DNA of 64,000 nt from Rhizobium phaseoli. GTDB lineage: Bacteria; Pseudomonadota; Alphaproteobacteria; Rhizobiales; Rhizobiaceae. Position numbers and translations under genes: made by a program. The stretch spans positions 62,001 to 126,000 of the forward strand of contig NZ_WUFT01000012.1 of the NCBI RefSeq assembly GCF_010668805.1, written 5' to 3'. The notes beneath the pieces were generated by a model. That model saw only the letters and a program-made list of their open reading frames with translations. It did no database searches and was not told where the DNA came from. Below, piece by piece: positions 51,788 to 60,549 of the stretch (position 1 is its first letter; each line of letters begins with the position of its first letter).

Positions 51788-53716
51788 ATGGAAGTGCTGA
51801 ATCGACAAGATACGCCCCTTAACGACGAGGGGCGCTTTCGTCTACTGGTCGGTGCCATCACCGACTACGCCATCTATATGCTCAGTCCCGAAGGCATCGT
51901 CACCAGCTGGAATACCGGCGCCCAGCGCTTCAAAGGTTACAAACCTTCCGAAATTCTCGGCGAGCACTTTTCGCGTTTCTATCTGGAAGAGGACCGCGCT
52001 GCGGGTATTCCGGAGCGCGCGCTCGCGACCGCGAAGGAGCACGGCCGATTCGAGGGCGAAGGCTGGCGCCAGCGCAAGGATGGAACCCGCTTCTGGGCGC
52101 ATGTGATCATCGATCCGATCCGGCATCCCTCCGGCGAGTTGATCGGCTATGCCAAGATCACCCGTGACCTGACCGAACGCAGAGCCGCCGAAAATGCGAT
52201 TCGCCAGAGCGAGGAACAGTTCCGCCGGCTGGTTCAGGGCGTCTCGGATTATGCGATCTATATGCTCGATCCCGACGGCAATGTCAGCAGTTGGAATTTC
52301 GGCGCCGAGCGGATCAAGGGCTATCGACCGAAAGAAATCATCGGCCGGCATTTCTCGACCTTCTATACCCCAGAGGACCGCGCTGCCGGCGTGCCGCAGA
52401 CGGCGCTCGCCATCGCGCGCGCCGAAGGCCGGTTCGAGAGGGAAGGCTGGCGCGTTCGCAAGGACGGCACCCGTTTCTGGGCCAGCGTCGTCATCGATGT
52501 CATCCGCGACGACGAAGGCGGTGTGCTCGGTTTCGCCAAAATCACTCGCGATATCACCGAGAAGATGGAAACCCAGCGGGCGCTCGAGCAGGCGCGCGAA
52601 GAACTTTTCCAGTCGCAGAAGATGGAGGCGATCGGGCAATTAACCGGTGGTATCGCCCATGACTTCAACAATCTGCTGATGGCGGTGCTCGGCAGTCTCG
52701 AAATCCTGAAGAAACGCATGCCGCAGGATCTGTCGCTGACATCGCTGGTTGACAATGCCATGCAGGGCGCTCAGCGCGGTGCGGCGTTGACGCAGCGTAT
52801 GCTTGCCTTTTCCCGCCGGCAGGAACTGCACATGGAGCCGATCGACGTCTCCGGCCTGGTGCGCGGCATGATGGACATGCTGAGCCGTTCGCTCGGCCCC
52901 CTCACCAGGATCGAGACCTCTTTCCCCGTCAGGCTGCCGACGATCCTTACCGATCCGAACCAGCTGGAGATGGCGATCCTCAACCTCGTCGTCAACGCCC
53001 GCGACGCCATGCCGTCCGGCGGCCGGATCGTGCTTCGCGCTTCGGAGGAATCCGTGCCGTCAGGCAAGGGTCCGCTGCCGCCTGGCCGCTATGTAAGAAT
53101 CGCAGTGATCGATGAAGGCGAGGGCATGGATGCAAAGACGGTGGAGCAGGCAACAACGCCGTTCTTCACCACCAAGGGCGTCGGCAAGGGGACCGGTCTC
53201 GGGCTCTCCATGGTGCAGGGCCTTGCGTCCCAGTCCGGCGGCCGCCTCATGCTGAAGAGCGGTCTTGGCGAAGGCACCACGGCTGAATTGTGGTTCCCGG
53301 TCGTCGCTGTCGAGCGGGCAGCCGAGGTCGCTGTCGGCCTGCCGCAACGCGCTGAAAGTGCGTCGCGCCAACTGCGCATCGTCGCCGTCGATGATGATGG
53401 TCTAGTCCTGATGAATACGACGCTGATGCTCGAGGATCTGGGTCACACCGTGTTCGAGGCGATGGCCGGCCCCGAGGCGCTTGAGATCATGCGCAGGCAG
53501 CCGGTCGATCTGGTGATTTGCGACCATGCCATGCCGCGCATGACCGGTGCCGAACTCGCCGAGGCGATCCGCGAGGAATGGCCCGAAATGCCGATCATTC
53601 TCGCCACCGGCTACGCCGAACTCCCCGAAGGGACGGGCATCGGCAACCTGCCCCGGCTCGGCAAACCCTTCTCGCAGGCGCAGCTCGCCGACGCGATCAG
53701 CCGGGTCGCTTCTTAA
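51788..53716 (+). CDS. Soluble PAS-PAS hybrid histidine kinase
   Basis: A 642-residue cytosolic sensor kinase. Two similar PAS/PAC modules (about 15-130 and 140-255) each contain DYAIYML and KGY; the HisKA domain has His291 in GGIAHDFNNLL, and the ATPase domain has NLVVNARDAMP and GKGTGLGLSMV. A C-terminal receiver domain (527-640) has phospho-acceptor Asp579 in LVICDHAMP. There are no membrane segments and no recognisable heme ligand, so the signal is probably redox or a small molecule. The partner regulator is unknown. Confidence 0.9.
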   Translation: MEVLNRQDTPLNDEGRFRLLVGAITDYAIYMLSPEGIVTSWNTGAQRFKGYKPSEILGEHFSRFYLEEDRAAGIPERALATAKEHGRFEGEGWRQRKDGTRFWAHVIIDPIRHPSGELIGYAKITRDLTERRAAENAIRQSEEQFRRLVQGVSDYAIYMLDPDGNVSSWNFGAERIKGYRPKEIIGRHFSTFYTPEDRAAGVPQTALAIARAEGRFEREGWRVRKDGTRFWASVVIDVIRDDEGGVLGFAKITRDITEKMETQRALEQAREELFQSQKMEAIGQLTGGIAHDFNNLLMAVLGSLEILKKRMPQDLSLTSLVDNAMQGAQRGAALTQRMLAFSRRQELHMEPIDVSGLVRGMMDMLSRSLGPLTRIETSFPVRLPTILTDPNQLEMAILNLVVNARDAMPSGGRIVLRASEESVPSGKGPLPPGRYVRIAVIDEGEGMDAKTVEQATTPFFTTKGVGKGTGLGLSMVQGLASQSGGRLMLKSGLGEGTTAELWFPVVAVERAAEVAVGLPQRAESASRQLRIVAVDDDGLVLMNTTLMLEDLGHTVFEAMAGPEALEIMRRQPVDLVICDHAMPRMTGAELAEAIREEWPEMPIILATGYAELPEGTGIGNLPRLGKPFSQAQLADAISRVAS

Positions 53717-53732
53717 GAAGCAATTGCAGGAA

Positions 53733-53775
53733 AAAGTGTGAAGCGGGTTTCCGGCCGGAATGCGCAAAAACAAAA
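53733..53775. repeat. Partial RIME-like repeat
   Basis: AAAAAGTGTGAAGCGGGTTTCCGG resembles the arm of the element at 41824 (AAAAGTGTGAGCGGTTTTCGG). The copy is a fragment in the 74-bp gap between the kinase and the acyltransferase. Confidence 0.45.
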
Positions 53776-53790
53776 GCGTGACCGGCGGCG

Positions 53791-54984
53791 CTATGCGCGA
53801 CGCTTCTCGTCCCCACTATCCCCGTCGCGGTCGATTCCCTCCCGGAGTTCGGGCGGCGTCAGAACTTGCCGTTCGACCGGGGTAACTGACGGCGCGCCGC
53901 TCAGGAGGCGCTTCTCGGTCTCTTGCAGGTCAAGGATCGCCTGTTCGATCCGCTCAGCCGGAATTTCGCGCGCAGTGACACGCCACCGATGTTGCTGCCA
54001 CAACCCGACGAGCAGGCGTCGGCTCGGGACCTCTATCGTCTCATGCAGGAACCATGCGCCCCCAACTGCAACGACAAGCGCGACCGCGATTGACGCCGGT
54101 TCCGGCATCAGAGATTCAAAACTCCGATGCACCAGAAACATTATCGGCACGTGGAAAAGATAGAGCGAGAAGCTGATCGCCCCTAAAAACCGCATAGGCG
54201 CAGCTGCCAGGACATGGGCAGCGATGGGAGGTTGTCGAGCGACGAGCGCCACGATGACGGCTGCGGCGGCCGCGCTTTGCAGGCTCCAGAATTCAGGGGA
54301 AAAACCAGGCGCGAGATGCCGGTACGTGAAAAATGCCGCCAGAAGAAAGAGCGTGAAAATTCCGGTGAGGGGAGATGGCGTCCATCTATCCCCGTCGGAA
54401 TGCATCTTCCCGGCAAGTGCGCCGAAGAGAAAATAGGGGAGCTTGGACAGCAGCAAGATTCCAGGCCCCGGCAATTCAAGCAGACCGTCGACGAGGACGA
54501 CCACCGTGAAGCCGACGATCACTCCGCTGTAGCGCTGCGGGCGGGCCAGGCAAAGCCATAGGATCGGGAAGAGCAGATAGAATTGAATTTCGGGTGGAAT
54601 CGACCAGAAAACGCCAGTCGAGCCCAGAAGAAGGATATGGCGCACAAAGTCCGTGCCGCCGACGATCGGCTGAACGAAGTTTAGATCCTGTATGCCGGAC
54701 AGCATCGCCACGAGCAGAACCGCAGCCAGATAGACCGGATAGATGCGGGCAAAGCGGCTCACCAGAAAATCCAGGACGTTTTCTTTGGTCACCGGCCGGG
54801 AACCGTAGAGATGGGCCATCAGAAAGCCGCTGAGGGCAAAGAACAAGCCGACGGCTTCGCTGCCCATGGTCATTGAATACAGGGATGCACTTGGAAAGAT
54901 AAGCCCGACATGCGCTTGAACGACCAGCAGCGCGGCGATACCGCGCAGGCCATCGAGACTGGGAATGTAATCCGGCCGGTTCAT
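53791..54984 (-). CDS. Acyltransferase 3 (OafA/NodX type) membrane protein
   Basis: The 397-residue protein has about ten membrane segments and the acyltransferase-3 motifs PSLDGLRGIAALLVV at the N terminus (with the family Arg), FFALSGFLMAHL and the RFARIYPVYL loop. Such proteins O-acetylate or succinylate exopolysaccharide, lipopolysaccharide O antigen or Nod factors. The C-terminal 80 residues are a charged soluble tail. No polysaccharide genes are adjacent, so the target is unknown. GTGAACAG/AACCGG around the start gives no strong Shine-Dalgarno. Confidence 0.87.
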   Translation of the reverse strand: MNRPDYIPSLDGLRGIAALLVVQAHVGLIFPSASLYSMTMGSEAVGLFFALSGFLMAHLYGSRPVTKENVLDFLVSRFARIYPVYLAAVLLVAMLSGIQDLNFVQPIVGGTDFVRHILLLGSTGVFWSIPPEIQFYLLFPILWLCLARPQRYSGVIVGFTVVVLVDGLLELPGPGILLLSKLPYFLFGALAGKMHSDGDRWTPSPLTGIFTLFLLAAFFTYRHLAPGFSPEFWSLQSAAAAAVIVALVARQPPIAAHVLAAAPMRFLGAISFSLYLFHVPIMFLVHRSFESLMPEPASIAVALVVAVGGAWFLHETIEVPSRRLLVGLWQQHRWRVTAREIPAERIEQAILDLQETEKRLLSGAPSVTPVERQVLTPPELREGIDRDGDSGDEKRRA

Positions 54985-55119
54985 GTGCAGCTTTGATATC
55001 TTCTGTTCACGTAAGAACTATCGGACATGACTTTACACGGTGTTAATCCGGTTGCGCTCAGGCCACCCGGCGCAACCGTTGGCCGGAGCACTCGTACTGC
55101 AAGCGAGAGTGAGCCCGGA

Positions 55120-55878
55120 CTACTCCCGGCGGCCTCTGCCGGTCTCGCCGCGAAGAATGAACACCAGCAAGGCCAGCACCATCGCCGCCAGCCCATACCA
55201 GGTGACCGCATAGACGAGATGGTTGTTGGGGAAATGGATGATCGTTAGGCCGCCGACAGGCAGGCCGCCCGGATTGGCGGTCGCATCCGCATCGATGAAA
55301 TAGGGCGCGACCGCACTGAGACCGCGCTTTTCAGCGATCGCTGCGACATCGCGCGAATACCATCGGTCGGCGGTGACGTCGTTGGATTGCAGCAGCGATC
55401 CCTTCGGCTCGCTCATCCGCATCAGGCCGGTGATCTCGACGATGCCTGACAATTCGCCGTCGCGCCGCGTGATCGGATCGCGCCGGTCTGTCGGCACGAA
55501 GCCGCGATTGACGAGAATGATCGTGCCGTCGGCAAGCGTCAGCGGCGTCATCACCCAATAGCCCGGGCCGAGCGCCGTCGAGGCATAGACCAGCGTCTCC
55601 TTGTCGTTCGCCAGCGTCCCGGCTGCGGTTACCCGGCGATATTCGTCATCGGCGGCATTGACCTTGGCCCAGTCGGCCCGCGCCGGGGCGGGCAGGGGGG
55701 CAGCATGCACACGCTGGTCGACGCGGGCGATGAGATCACGCTTCCAGGCAAGCCGCTGCACCTGCCAGGTGCCGAGCGCTGCGAGACCTGCGGCAAGCAG
55801 CACCAGGCAGACGGCGAAGATCGCGCGTTTTGCCGGCGAAGGCGGTCGTTCCGATTTGTCCGAGGGAGCCTTGTTCAT
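55120..55878 (-). CDS. SURF1-family cytochrome oxidase assembly protein
   Basis: The 252-residue protein has two membrane segments (about 18-40 and 225-245) flanking a periplasmic domain with the SURF1 motifs LGTWQVQRLAWK, ILVNRGFVP and HLVYAVTWYGLAAM. SURF1 aids heme insertion into heme-copper oxidases. It is 46 bp after cyoD on the same strand, so it probably serves the quinol oxidase encoded upstream; a cyo-linked SURF1 is common in alphaproteobacteria. Confidence 0.9.
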   Translation of the reverse strand: MNKAPSDKSERPPSPAKRAIFAVCLVLLAAGLAALGTWQVQRLAWKRDLIARVDQRVHAAPLPAPARADWAKVNAADDEYRRVTAAGTLANDKETLVYASTALGPGYWVMTPLTLADGTIILVNRGFVPTDRRDPITRRDGELSGIVEITGLMRMSEPKGSLLQSNDVTADRWYSRDVAAIAEKRGLSAVAPYFIDADATANPGGLPVGGLTIIHFPNNHLVYAVTWYGLAAMVLALLVFILRGETGRGRRE

Positions 55879-55924
55879 CGGCCGGGTCGATGCCGACGGC
55901 GCTGCCGCCGGCCTTTCCTGCCGA

Positions 55925-56326
55925 TCACGGCATGTTCTTCATCATCTCGGGGCTCATCGGCATCATGTTGGCATTGAGATGATGCATGACCCAGAGCGAA
56001 CCGGAGAGCGCGATGGCGACGATGATGATGGTGAAGATCAGCGCCATCATCGTCCAGCCGCCCTCGCTACGAGGGTTCATGTGCAGGAAGAAGACCATAT
56101 GGATGACGATCTGGATGGCGGCGAGGCCCATCACCAGCACCGCCGTCACCGCCGGGCTGTCGAACACGCCTGACATGACCAGCCAGAAGGGAATGGCGGT
56201 CAGGATGACGGAGAGCACGAAGCCCGTCATATAGCTGCGGAAGGTGCCGTGGCCGGCCTGATGGCCGTGGCTGTGGCCGTGATGCGCCTCGTGCGCGTCC
56301 TCGTGTGCGGGTACTTGCGAACTCAT
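55925..56326 (-). CDS. cyoD: Cytochrome bo3 quinol oxidase subunit IV
   Basis: The 133-residue small subunit has three membrane segments (about 33-53, 60-82, 93-113) and the family block AAIQIVIHMVFFLHMN. The N terminus is His-rich (HEDAHEAHHGHSHGHQAGHG), and the C terminus ends in a Met-rich tail MMPMSPEMMKNMP. It assists assembly of the copper centre. Its ATG overlaps the cyoC stop (ATGA). Confidence 0.92.
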   Translation of the reverse strand: MSSQVPAHEDAHEAHHGHSHGHQAGHGTFRSYMTGFVLSVILTAIPFWLVMSGVFDSPAVTAVLVMGLAAIQIVIHMVFFLHMNPRSEGGWTMMALIFTIIIVAIALSGSLWVMHHLNANMMPMSPEMMKNMP

Positions 56327-56949
56327 CCGAGAACTCCCAGCAGATAGACGAAGGAAAAGACGCCGATCCAGACGACGTCGAGGAAGTGCCAGAACATCGA
56401 AAGGCACATCAGGCGGCGGCGGTTGGCCTCGATCAGCCCGTGCATCGACACCTGAACCATCAGCGTGATCAGCCAGATGATGCCGAAGGTGACGTGCAGG
56501 CCGTGCGTGCCGACCAGGGTGAAGAAGGAGGAGAGGAAGGCGCTACGCGTCGGCCCGGCGCCTTCGTGGATCAGGTGGATGAACTCATAGAGCTCGAGCC
56601 CGATGAAGGCGGCGCCGAACAGGCCGGTGACGGCGAGCCAGAACAGCGTTTCCGCCTTGGCGTTGCGCTCCATCTGCAGCATGGCGAAGCCGTAGGTGAT
56701 CGACGAGAGCAGCAGCATCGAGGTGTTGAGGGCAACGATCGGCAGATCGAAGAGATCGGCCGGCGACGGGCCGGCGGCATAGTTGCGGCCGAGCACGCCG
56801 TGGGTGGCAAACAGCACCGCAAAGATCAGGCAGTCGCTCATCAGGTAGAGCCAGAAGCCGAGATTGGTGCTGTTCTCCGGATGATGGTCCTCCGTCAGGT
56901 AGAATTCAGGCTTTTCGGCCGTGTCGATGGTCTGATCGCTCATGGTCAT
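56323..56949 (-). CDS. cyoC: Cytochrome bo3 quinol oxidase subunit III
   Basis: A 208-residue membrane protein with five segments and family motifs LGFWLYLMSDCLIFAVLFATHGVL and HGLHVTFGIIWLITLMVQ. It supports the proton-pumping core. The start overlaps the cyoB stop (TAATG at 56949); a second ATG (MSDQ) at 56943 is also possible. Its stop overlaps the cyoD start. Confidence 0.94.
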   Translation of the reverse strand: MTMSDQTIDTAEKPEFYLTEDHHPENSTNLGFWLYLMSDCLIFAVLFATHGVLGRNYAAGPSPADLFDLPIVALNTSMLLLSSITYGFAMLQMERNAKAETLFWLAVTGLFGAAFIGLELYEFIHLIHEGAGPTRSAFLSSFFTLVGTHGLHVTFGIIWLITLMVQVSMHGLIEANRRRLMCLSMFWHFLDVVWIGVFSFVYLLGVLG

Positions 56950-58952
56950 TACACCTGCTCGGCAAGCAGCGCGGTGCGCTTGCCTTCCGTTTCGGTCACC
57001 TCTTCGGTGGGAATATAGAAGTCGCGCCGGTAGTTGAATGTATGGCCGATTGCCACGACCAGCAGACCGACGAAGGAGACGACGACCAGCCACCACATGT
57101 ACCAGATCAGGCCGAAGGCCAGCGCGACGCTGATGCCTGAGAGGATGGCGCCGGTGCCGGTGTTCTTCGGCATATGGATCGGCCGGAAGCCTTCCAGCGG
57201 ACGCGCATAACCACGGTTCTTCATGTCGTACCAGCTGTCATGGTCGTGGACGACGGGCGTGAGGGCGAAGTTGTAATCCGGTGGCGGCGAAGAGGTCGAC
57301 CATTCCAATGTACGGCCATCCCACGGATCGCCGCTGTCGTCGCGCAGTTCCTCGCGTTTCATGAAGCTGACGACGATCTGGATCAGGAAGGCGGCAATGC
57401 CAAGCGCGATCAGGCCGACGCCGAAGGCAGCGATGATGAACCAGATCTGCAGCGACGGGTCGTCGAACTGGTTCATGCGGCGGGTAACGCCCATCAGGCC
57501 GAGCACGTAGAGCGGCATGAAGGCGAACCAGAAGCCGATCTGCCAGAACCAGAAGCTCATCTTGCCCCAGAAAGGATCGAGCTTGAAGCCGAAGGCCTTC
57601 GGGAACCAGTAGTTCACGCCGGCAAACATGCCGAAGAGAACCCCGCCGATGATGACGTTGTGGAAGTGGGCGATGAGGAACAGCGAATTGTGCAGCACGA
57701 AGTCGGCCGGCGGCACGGCAAGCATGACGCCGGTCATGCCGCCGATGACGAAGGTCACCATGAAGCCGACCGTCCACAGCATCGGCACCTCAAAGCGGAT
57801 TCGGCCGCGATACATGGTGAACAGCCAGTTGAAGATCTTCGCTCCGGTGGGGATCGAGATGATCATCGTGGTGATGCCGAAGAAGGAATTGACGCTGGCG
57901 CCCGAGCCCATGGTGAAGAAGTGGTGCAGCCAGACGATATAGGACAGGATCATGATCACGCAGGTGGCGTAGACCATCGAGGCGTAACCGAAGAGACGTT
58001 TACCGGAGAAGGTGGCGACGACTTCCGAGAAGATGCCGAAGGCCGGCAGCACCAGAATGTAGACCTCCGGATGACCCCAGATCCAGATGAGGTTGATATA
58101 CATCATCGGGTTGCCGCCGAGGTCGTTGGTGAAGAAGTTCGTCCCGGCATAGCGGTCGAGCGACAGCAAAGCGAGCGTTGCCGTCAGGATCGGGAAGGAG
58201 GCGACGATCAGCACGTTGGTGCAGAGCGCCGTCCAGGTGAAGACCGGCATCTTCATGAAGGTCATGCCCGGCGCGCGCATCTTGACGATGGTGGCGATCA
58301 GGTTGATGCCCGACAGCGTCGTCCCCACACCGGCCACCTGCAGGCCCCAGATATAATAGTCGACGCCGACGCCCGGACTGTAGGCGGCCCCCGACAGCGG
58401 CGGGTAGGCGAGCCAGCCGGTCTGGGCGAATTCGCCGATGAACAGCGACAGCATGATGATGATCGCGCCGGCGGTGGTCATCCAGAAGGAGAAATTGTTC
58501 AAGAAAGGGAAGGAGACGTCGCGCGCGCCGATCTGCAGCGGCACCACGAAGTTCATCAGGCCGGTGACGAAGGGCATCGCCACGAAGAAGATCATGATGA
58601 CGCCGTGGGCGGTGAACACCTGGTCGTAATGGTGCGGTGGCAGGTAACCCTCCGAACCATTGAAGGCGATCGCCTGCTGCACGCGCATCAGGATTGCGTC
58701 GGAAAAACCGCGCAGCAGCATGATAACCGCCAGGATCACATACATGATGCCGATCTTCTTGTGATCGACGCTGCAGATCCAGTCGTTCCAGAGCGGACCC
58801 CAGAACTTGAAATAGGTGATGAGGCCGAGCACCGCGATGGCGCCGATGACGACGCCGATGAAGGTCACGACGAGGATCGGCTCGTGATAGGGGATGGCAT
58901 CGAGGGTCAACCGGCCGAAGACGAACTTCAGGAGGTCAGGATTGGAAAACAT
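56949..58952 (-). CDS. cyoB: Cytochrome bo3 quinol oxidase subunit I
   Basis: The 667-residue catalytic subunit has 15 predicted membrane segments. Heme and copper ligands are in FTAHGVIMIFF, WIWGHPEVYILVLPAFG (His-Tyr pair), IVWLHHFF and LIAHFHNVIIGG. It reduces oxygen to water with electrons from ubiquinol and pumps protons. Length is near that of E. coli CyoB. It follows cyoA by 42 bp. A 988-codon open frame on the opposite strand is a composition artefact. Confidence 0.97.
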   Translation of the reverse strand: MFSNPDLLKFVFGRLTLDAIPYHEPILVVTFIGVVIGAIAVLGLITYFKFWGPLWNDWICSVDHKKIGIMYVILAVIMLLRGFSDAILMRVQQAIAFNGSEGYLPPHHYDQVFTAHGVIMIFFVAMPFVTGLMNFVVPLQIGARDVSFPFLNNFSFWMTTAGAIIIMLSLFIGEFAQTGWLAYPPLSGAAYSPGVGVDYYIWGLQVAGVGTTLSGINLIATIVKMRAPGMTFMKMPVFTWTALCTNVLIVASFPILTATLALLSLDRYAGTNFFTNDLGGNPMMYINLIWIWGHPEVYILVLPAFGIFSEVVATFSGKRLFGYASMVYATCVIMILSYIVWLHHFFTMGSGASVNSFFGITTMIISIPTGAKIFNWLFTMYRGRIRFEVPMLWTVGFMVTFVIGGMTGVMLAVPPADFVLHNSLFLIAHFHNVIIGGVLFGMFAGVNYWFPKAFGFKLDPFWGKMSFWFWQIGFWFAFMPLYVLGLMGVTRRMNQFDDPSLQIWFIIAAFGVGLIALGIAAFLIQIVVSFMKREELRDDSGDPWDGRTLEWSTSSPPPDYNFALTPVVHDHDSWYDMKNRGYARPLEGFRPIHMPKNTGTGAILSGISVALAFGLIWYMWWLVVVSFVGLLVVAIGHTFNYRRDFYIPTEEVTETEGKRTALLAEQV

Positions 58953-58994
58953 GGAACAACCCGTTCATTATGTCTTGCGACGCAAAGCGCCAGG

Positions 58995-60158
58995 TTAATT
59001 GTTGTTGTTGAGCTGCGCCGGCGCAGGATCGGTGCCATTGCTCATGCCGGGCATGGAATGGCCGTCATGCTGCATGTCCATGCCCTGCATGCCGGGCATG
59101 TCGTGCTGCATGCTGTTGCCGTCCGTAGTGTTGGCCGGTTCGCTGCGGGCCGGAGCGCCGGTTGCCGGCACGGTGGCCGCAGGCGCGACGATGCCTTCGT
59201 CGGCATGGCGATTGTCATATTGCAGCCTGTCGCGATTCTCGGCGCTTTCCTTGCCGCCGCCGCCCTTCATGTCGATGTGCATCATCTCGTTCATGCACAT
59301 CTTGCCCGGCTTGGCGCACATGTTGAGGATGGCGTTGTAGAGATCGGCATCGGCGCCGGCATAATAACGCACCGGTTCCTTCTCGCTCGGCTTCTCGAGC
59401 TTCAGATAGGCGTCGCGGTTGAGCATCGTGCCCTGCTGCTTGACGTTAGCCACCCAGGCATCGAAGCCTTCGCGGTTGAGACCGTGGAACTTGAAGCGCA
59501 TATGCGAGAAGCCCGAGCCGCTGTAATTGGCCGAGAAGCCCTCATACTCGCCTTCCCGATTGATGACGGCGTGCAGCTTGGTCTCCATGCCTGGCATGGC
59601 GTAGATCTGGCCGGCAAGGGCGGGAATGTAGAAGGAGTTCATCACCGAGGAGGCAGTGATTTTGAAACTGATCGGCATGTCCACCGGAGCAGCGAGCTCG
59701 TTGACCGTGGCAATGCCGAGTTCGGGATAGAAGAACAGCCATTTCCAGTCGAGCGCCACGACCTCGACGGTCAGCGGCTTGGTATCGGCCGGAATGGCGC
59801 GTTCCGCATCGAGGCGGTCGAGCGGGCGGTAGGGATCGAGCTTATGGGTGGAAATCCAGGTGACGGCGCCGAGCGCAATGATGATCGCCAGGGGTGCAGC
59901 CCAGATGATGATTTCGAGGCGGGTCGAGTGGTGCCATTCCGGCGCATAAGTCGCGGCCATATTGGAGTGGCGGTAGCGCCAGGCAAAGAGCAGCGTCAGG
60001 AAGATCACCGGTACGATGATCAAAAGCATCAGCACCGTCGAGATGATAATGAGATCGCGCTGTTGCATGGCGATGTCGCCGGAGGGCGCCATGACCACCA
60101 TGTTGCATCCTGCCAGAAAAAACAGCGGCAAGACGGATAGAAGGCGGGAAAACTTCAT
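58995..60158 (-). CDS. cyoA: Cytochrome bo3 quinol oxidase subunit II, with Met/His-rich C-terminal tail
   Basis: The 387-residue lipoprotein starts MKFSRLLSVLPLFFLAGCN (lipobox LAGC, residue 19), with two membrane segments (about 40-65 and 80-105) and a periplasmic cupredoxin domain lacking the CuA ligands, as in quinol oxidases. After the usual end (about residue 285) there is a tail rich in Met and His, MHIDMKGGGG and MQHDMPGMQGMDMQHDGHSM, absent from the E. coli protein. The first cyo gene here, it lies after a 391-bp divergent spacer. ATG 60158 is the natural start. Confidence 0.94.
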   Translation of the reverse strand: MKFSRLLSVLPLFFLAGCNMVVMAPSGDIAMQQRDLIIISTVLMLLIIVPVIFLTLLFAWRYRHSNMAATYAPEWHHSTRLEIIIWAAPLAIIIALGAVTWISTHKLDPYRPLDRLDAERAIPADTKPLTVEVVALDWKWLFFYPELGIATVNELAAPVDMPISFKITASSVMNSFYIPALAGQIYAMPGMETKLHAVINREGEYEGFSANYSGSGFSHMRFKFHGLNREGFDAWVANVKQQGTMLNRDAYLKLEKPSEKEPVRYYAGADADLYNAILNMCAKPGKMCMNEMMHIDMKGGGGKESAENRDRLQYDNRHADEGIVAPAATVPATGAPARSEPANTTDGNSMQHDMPGMQGMDMQHDGHSMPGMSNGTDPAPAQLNNNN

Positions 60159-60549
60159 GAGTTTTTGCACGTCTCTAAGCTCTTGTTGTTTCGTTTGTTC
60201 CGCGACTAAAGCACTGAACCGGATCGCGACATGAGGTGTTTGGTCGCAGTGCAGCAAGCATGCCGCACTGCGGCGTAAATCATGATGCTCTATAGCTTCG
60301 AAATCCTGATGATATCCAGAAGGATTTTTTCGCCCGCGCATGTTTCACGCTCCAATATATCCGCAAGAACCGGCCGGGCCAGCGTTTGCAGGAGAAATCA
60401 CCGTCCGGATCACGCAGTTTTTTTCATCCAGGCTTCATTTGAGCCGTGATGATGCACTATTTCAGTCTTACGGACTTGATAAGCCTGCGGGTTTGATCAA
60501 GATCACGCGTGGGGCGCCTTGCCGGAAGCGCCTTAACGAGGAGGCGTTT
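60159..60549. other. 391-bp divergent spacer between cyoA and the MFS gene
   Basis: Holds the cyo promoter and that of the MHS-type transporter. No gene was recognised. One FNR/FixK-like site lies near the transporter (60493-60506). The region is less GC-rich than the genes. Confidence 0.6.
60493..60506 (+). promoter_or_regulatory. FNR/FixK-like box
   Basis: TTGATCAAGATCAC matches TTGAT-N4-ATCAA in 9 of 10 defined positions. It lies 43 bp before the transporter start and about 335 bp from the cyoA start, so regulation of the transporter is the easier reading. Confidence 0.45.

Noticed and set aside
57174..60140. A 988-codon open frame on the plus strand over cyoB and cyoA
   Set aside because: It is opposite to two unmistakable oxidase subunits; the protein is rich in Asp, His, Glu and Arg without any fold-like pattern, as expected of high-GC antisense frames.
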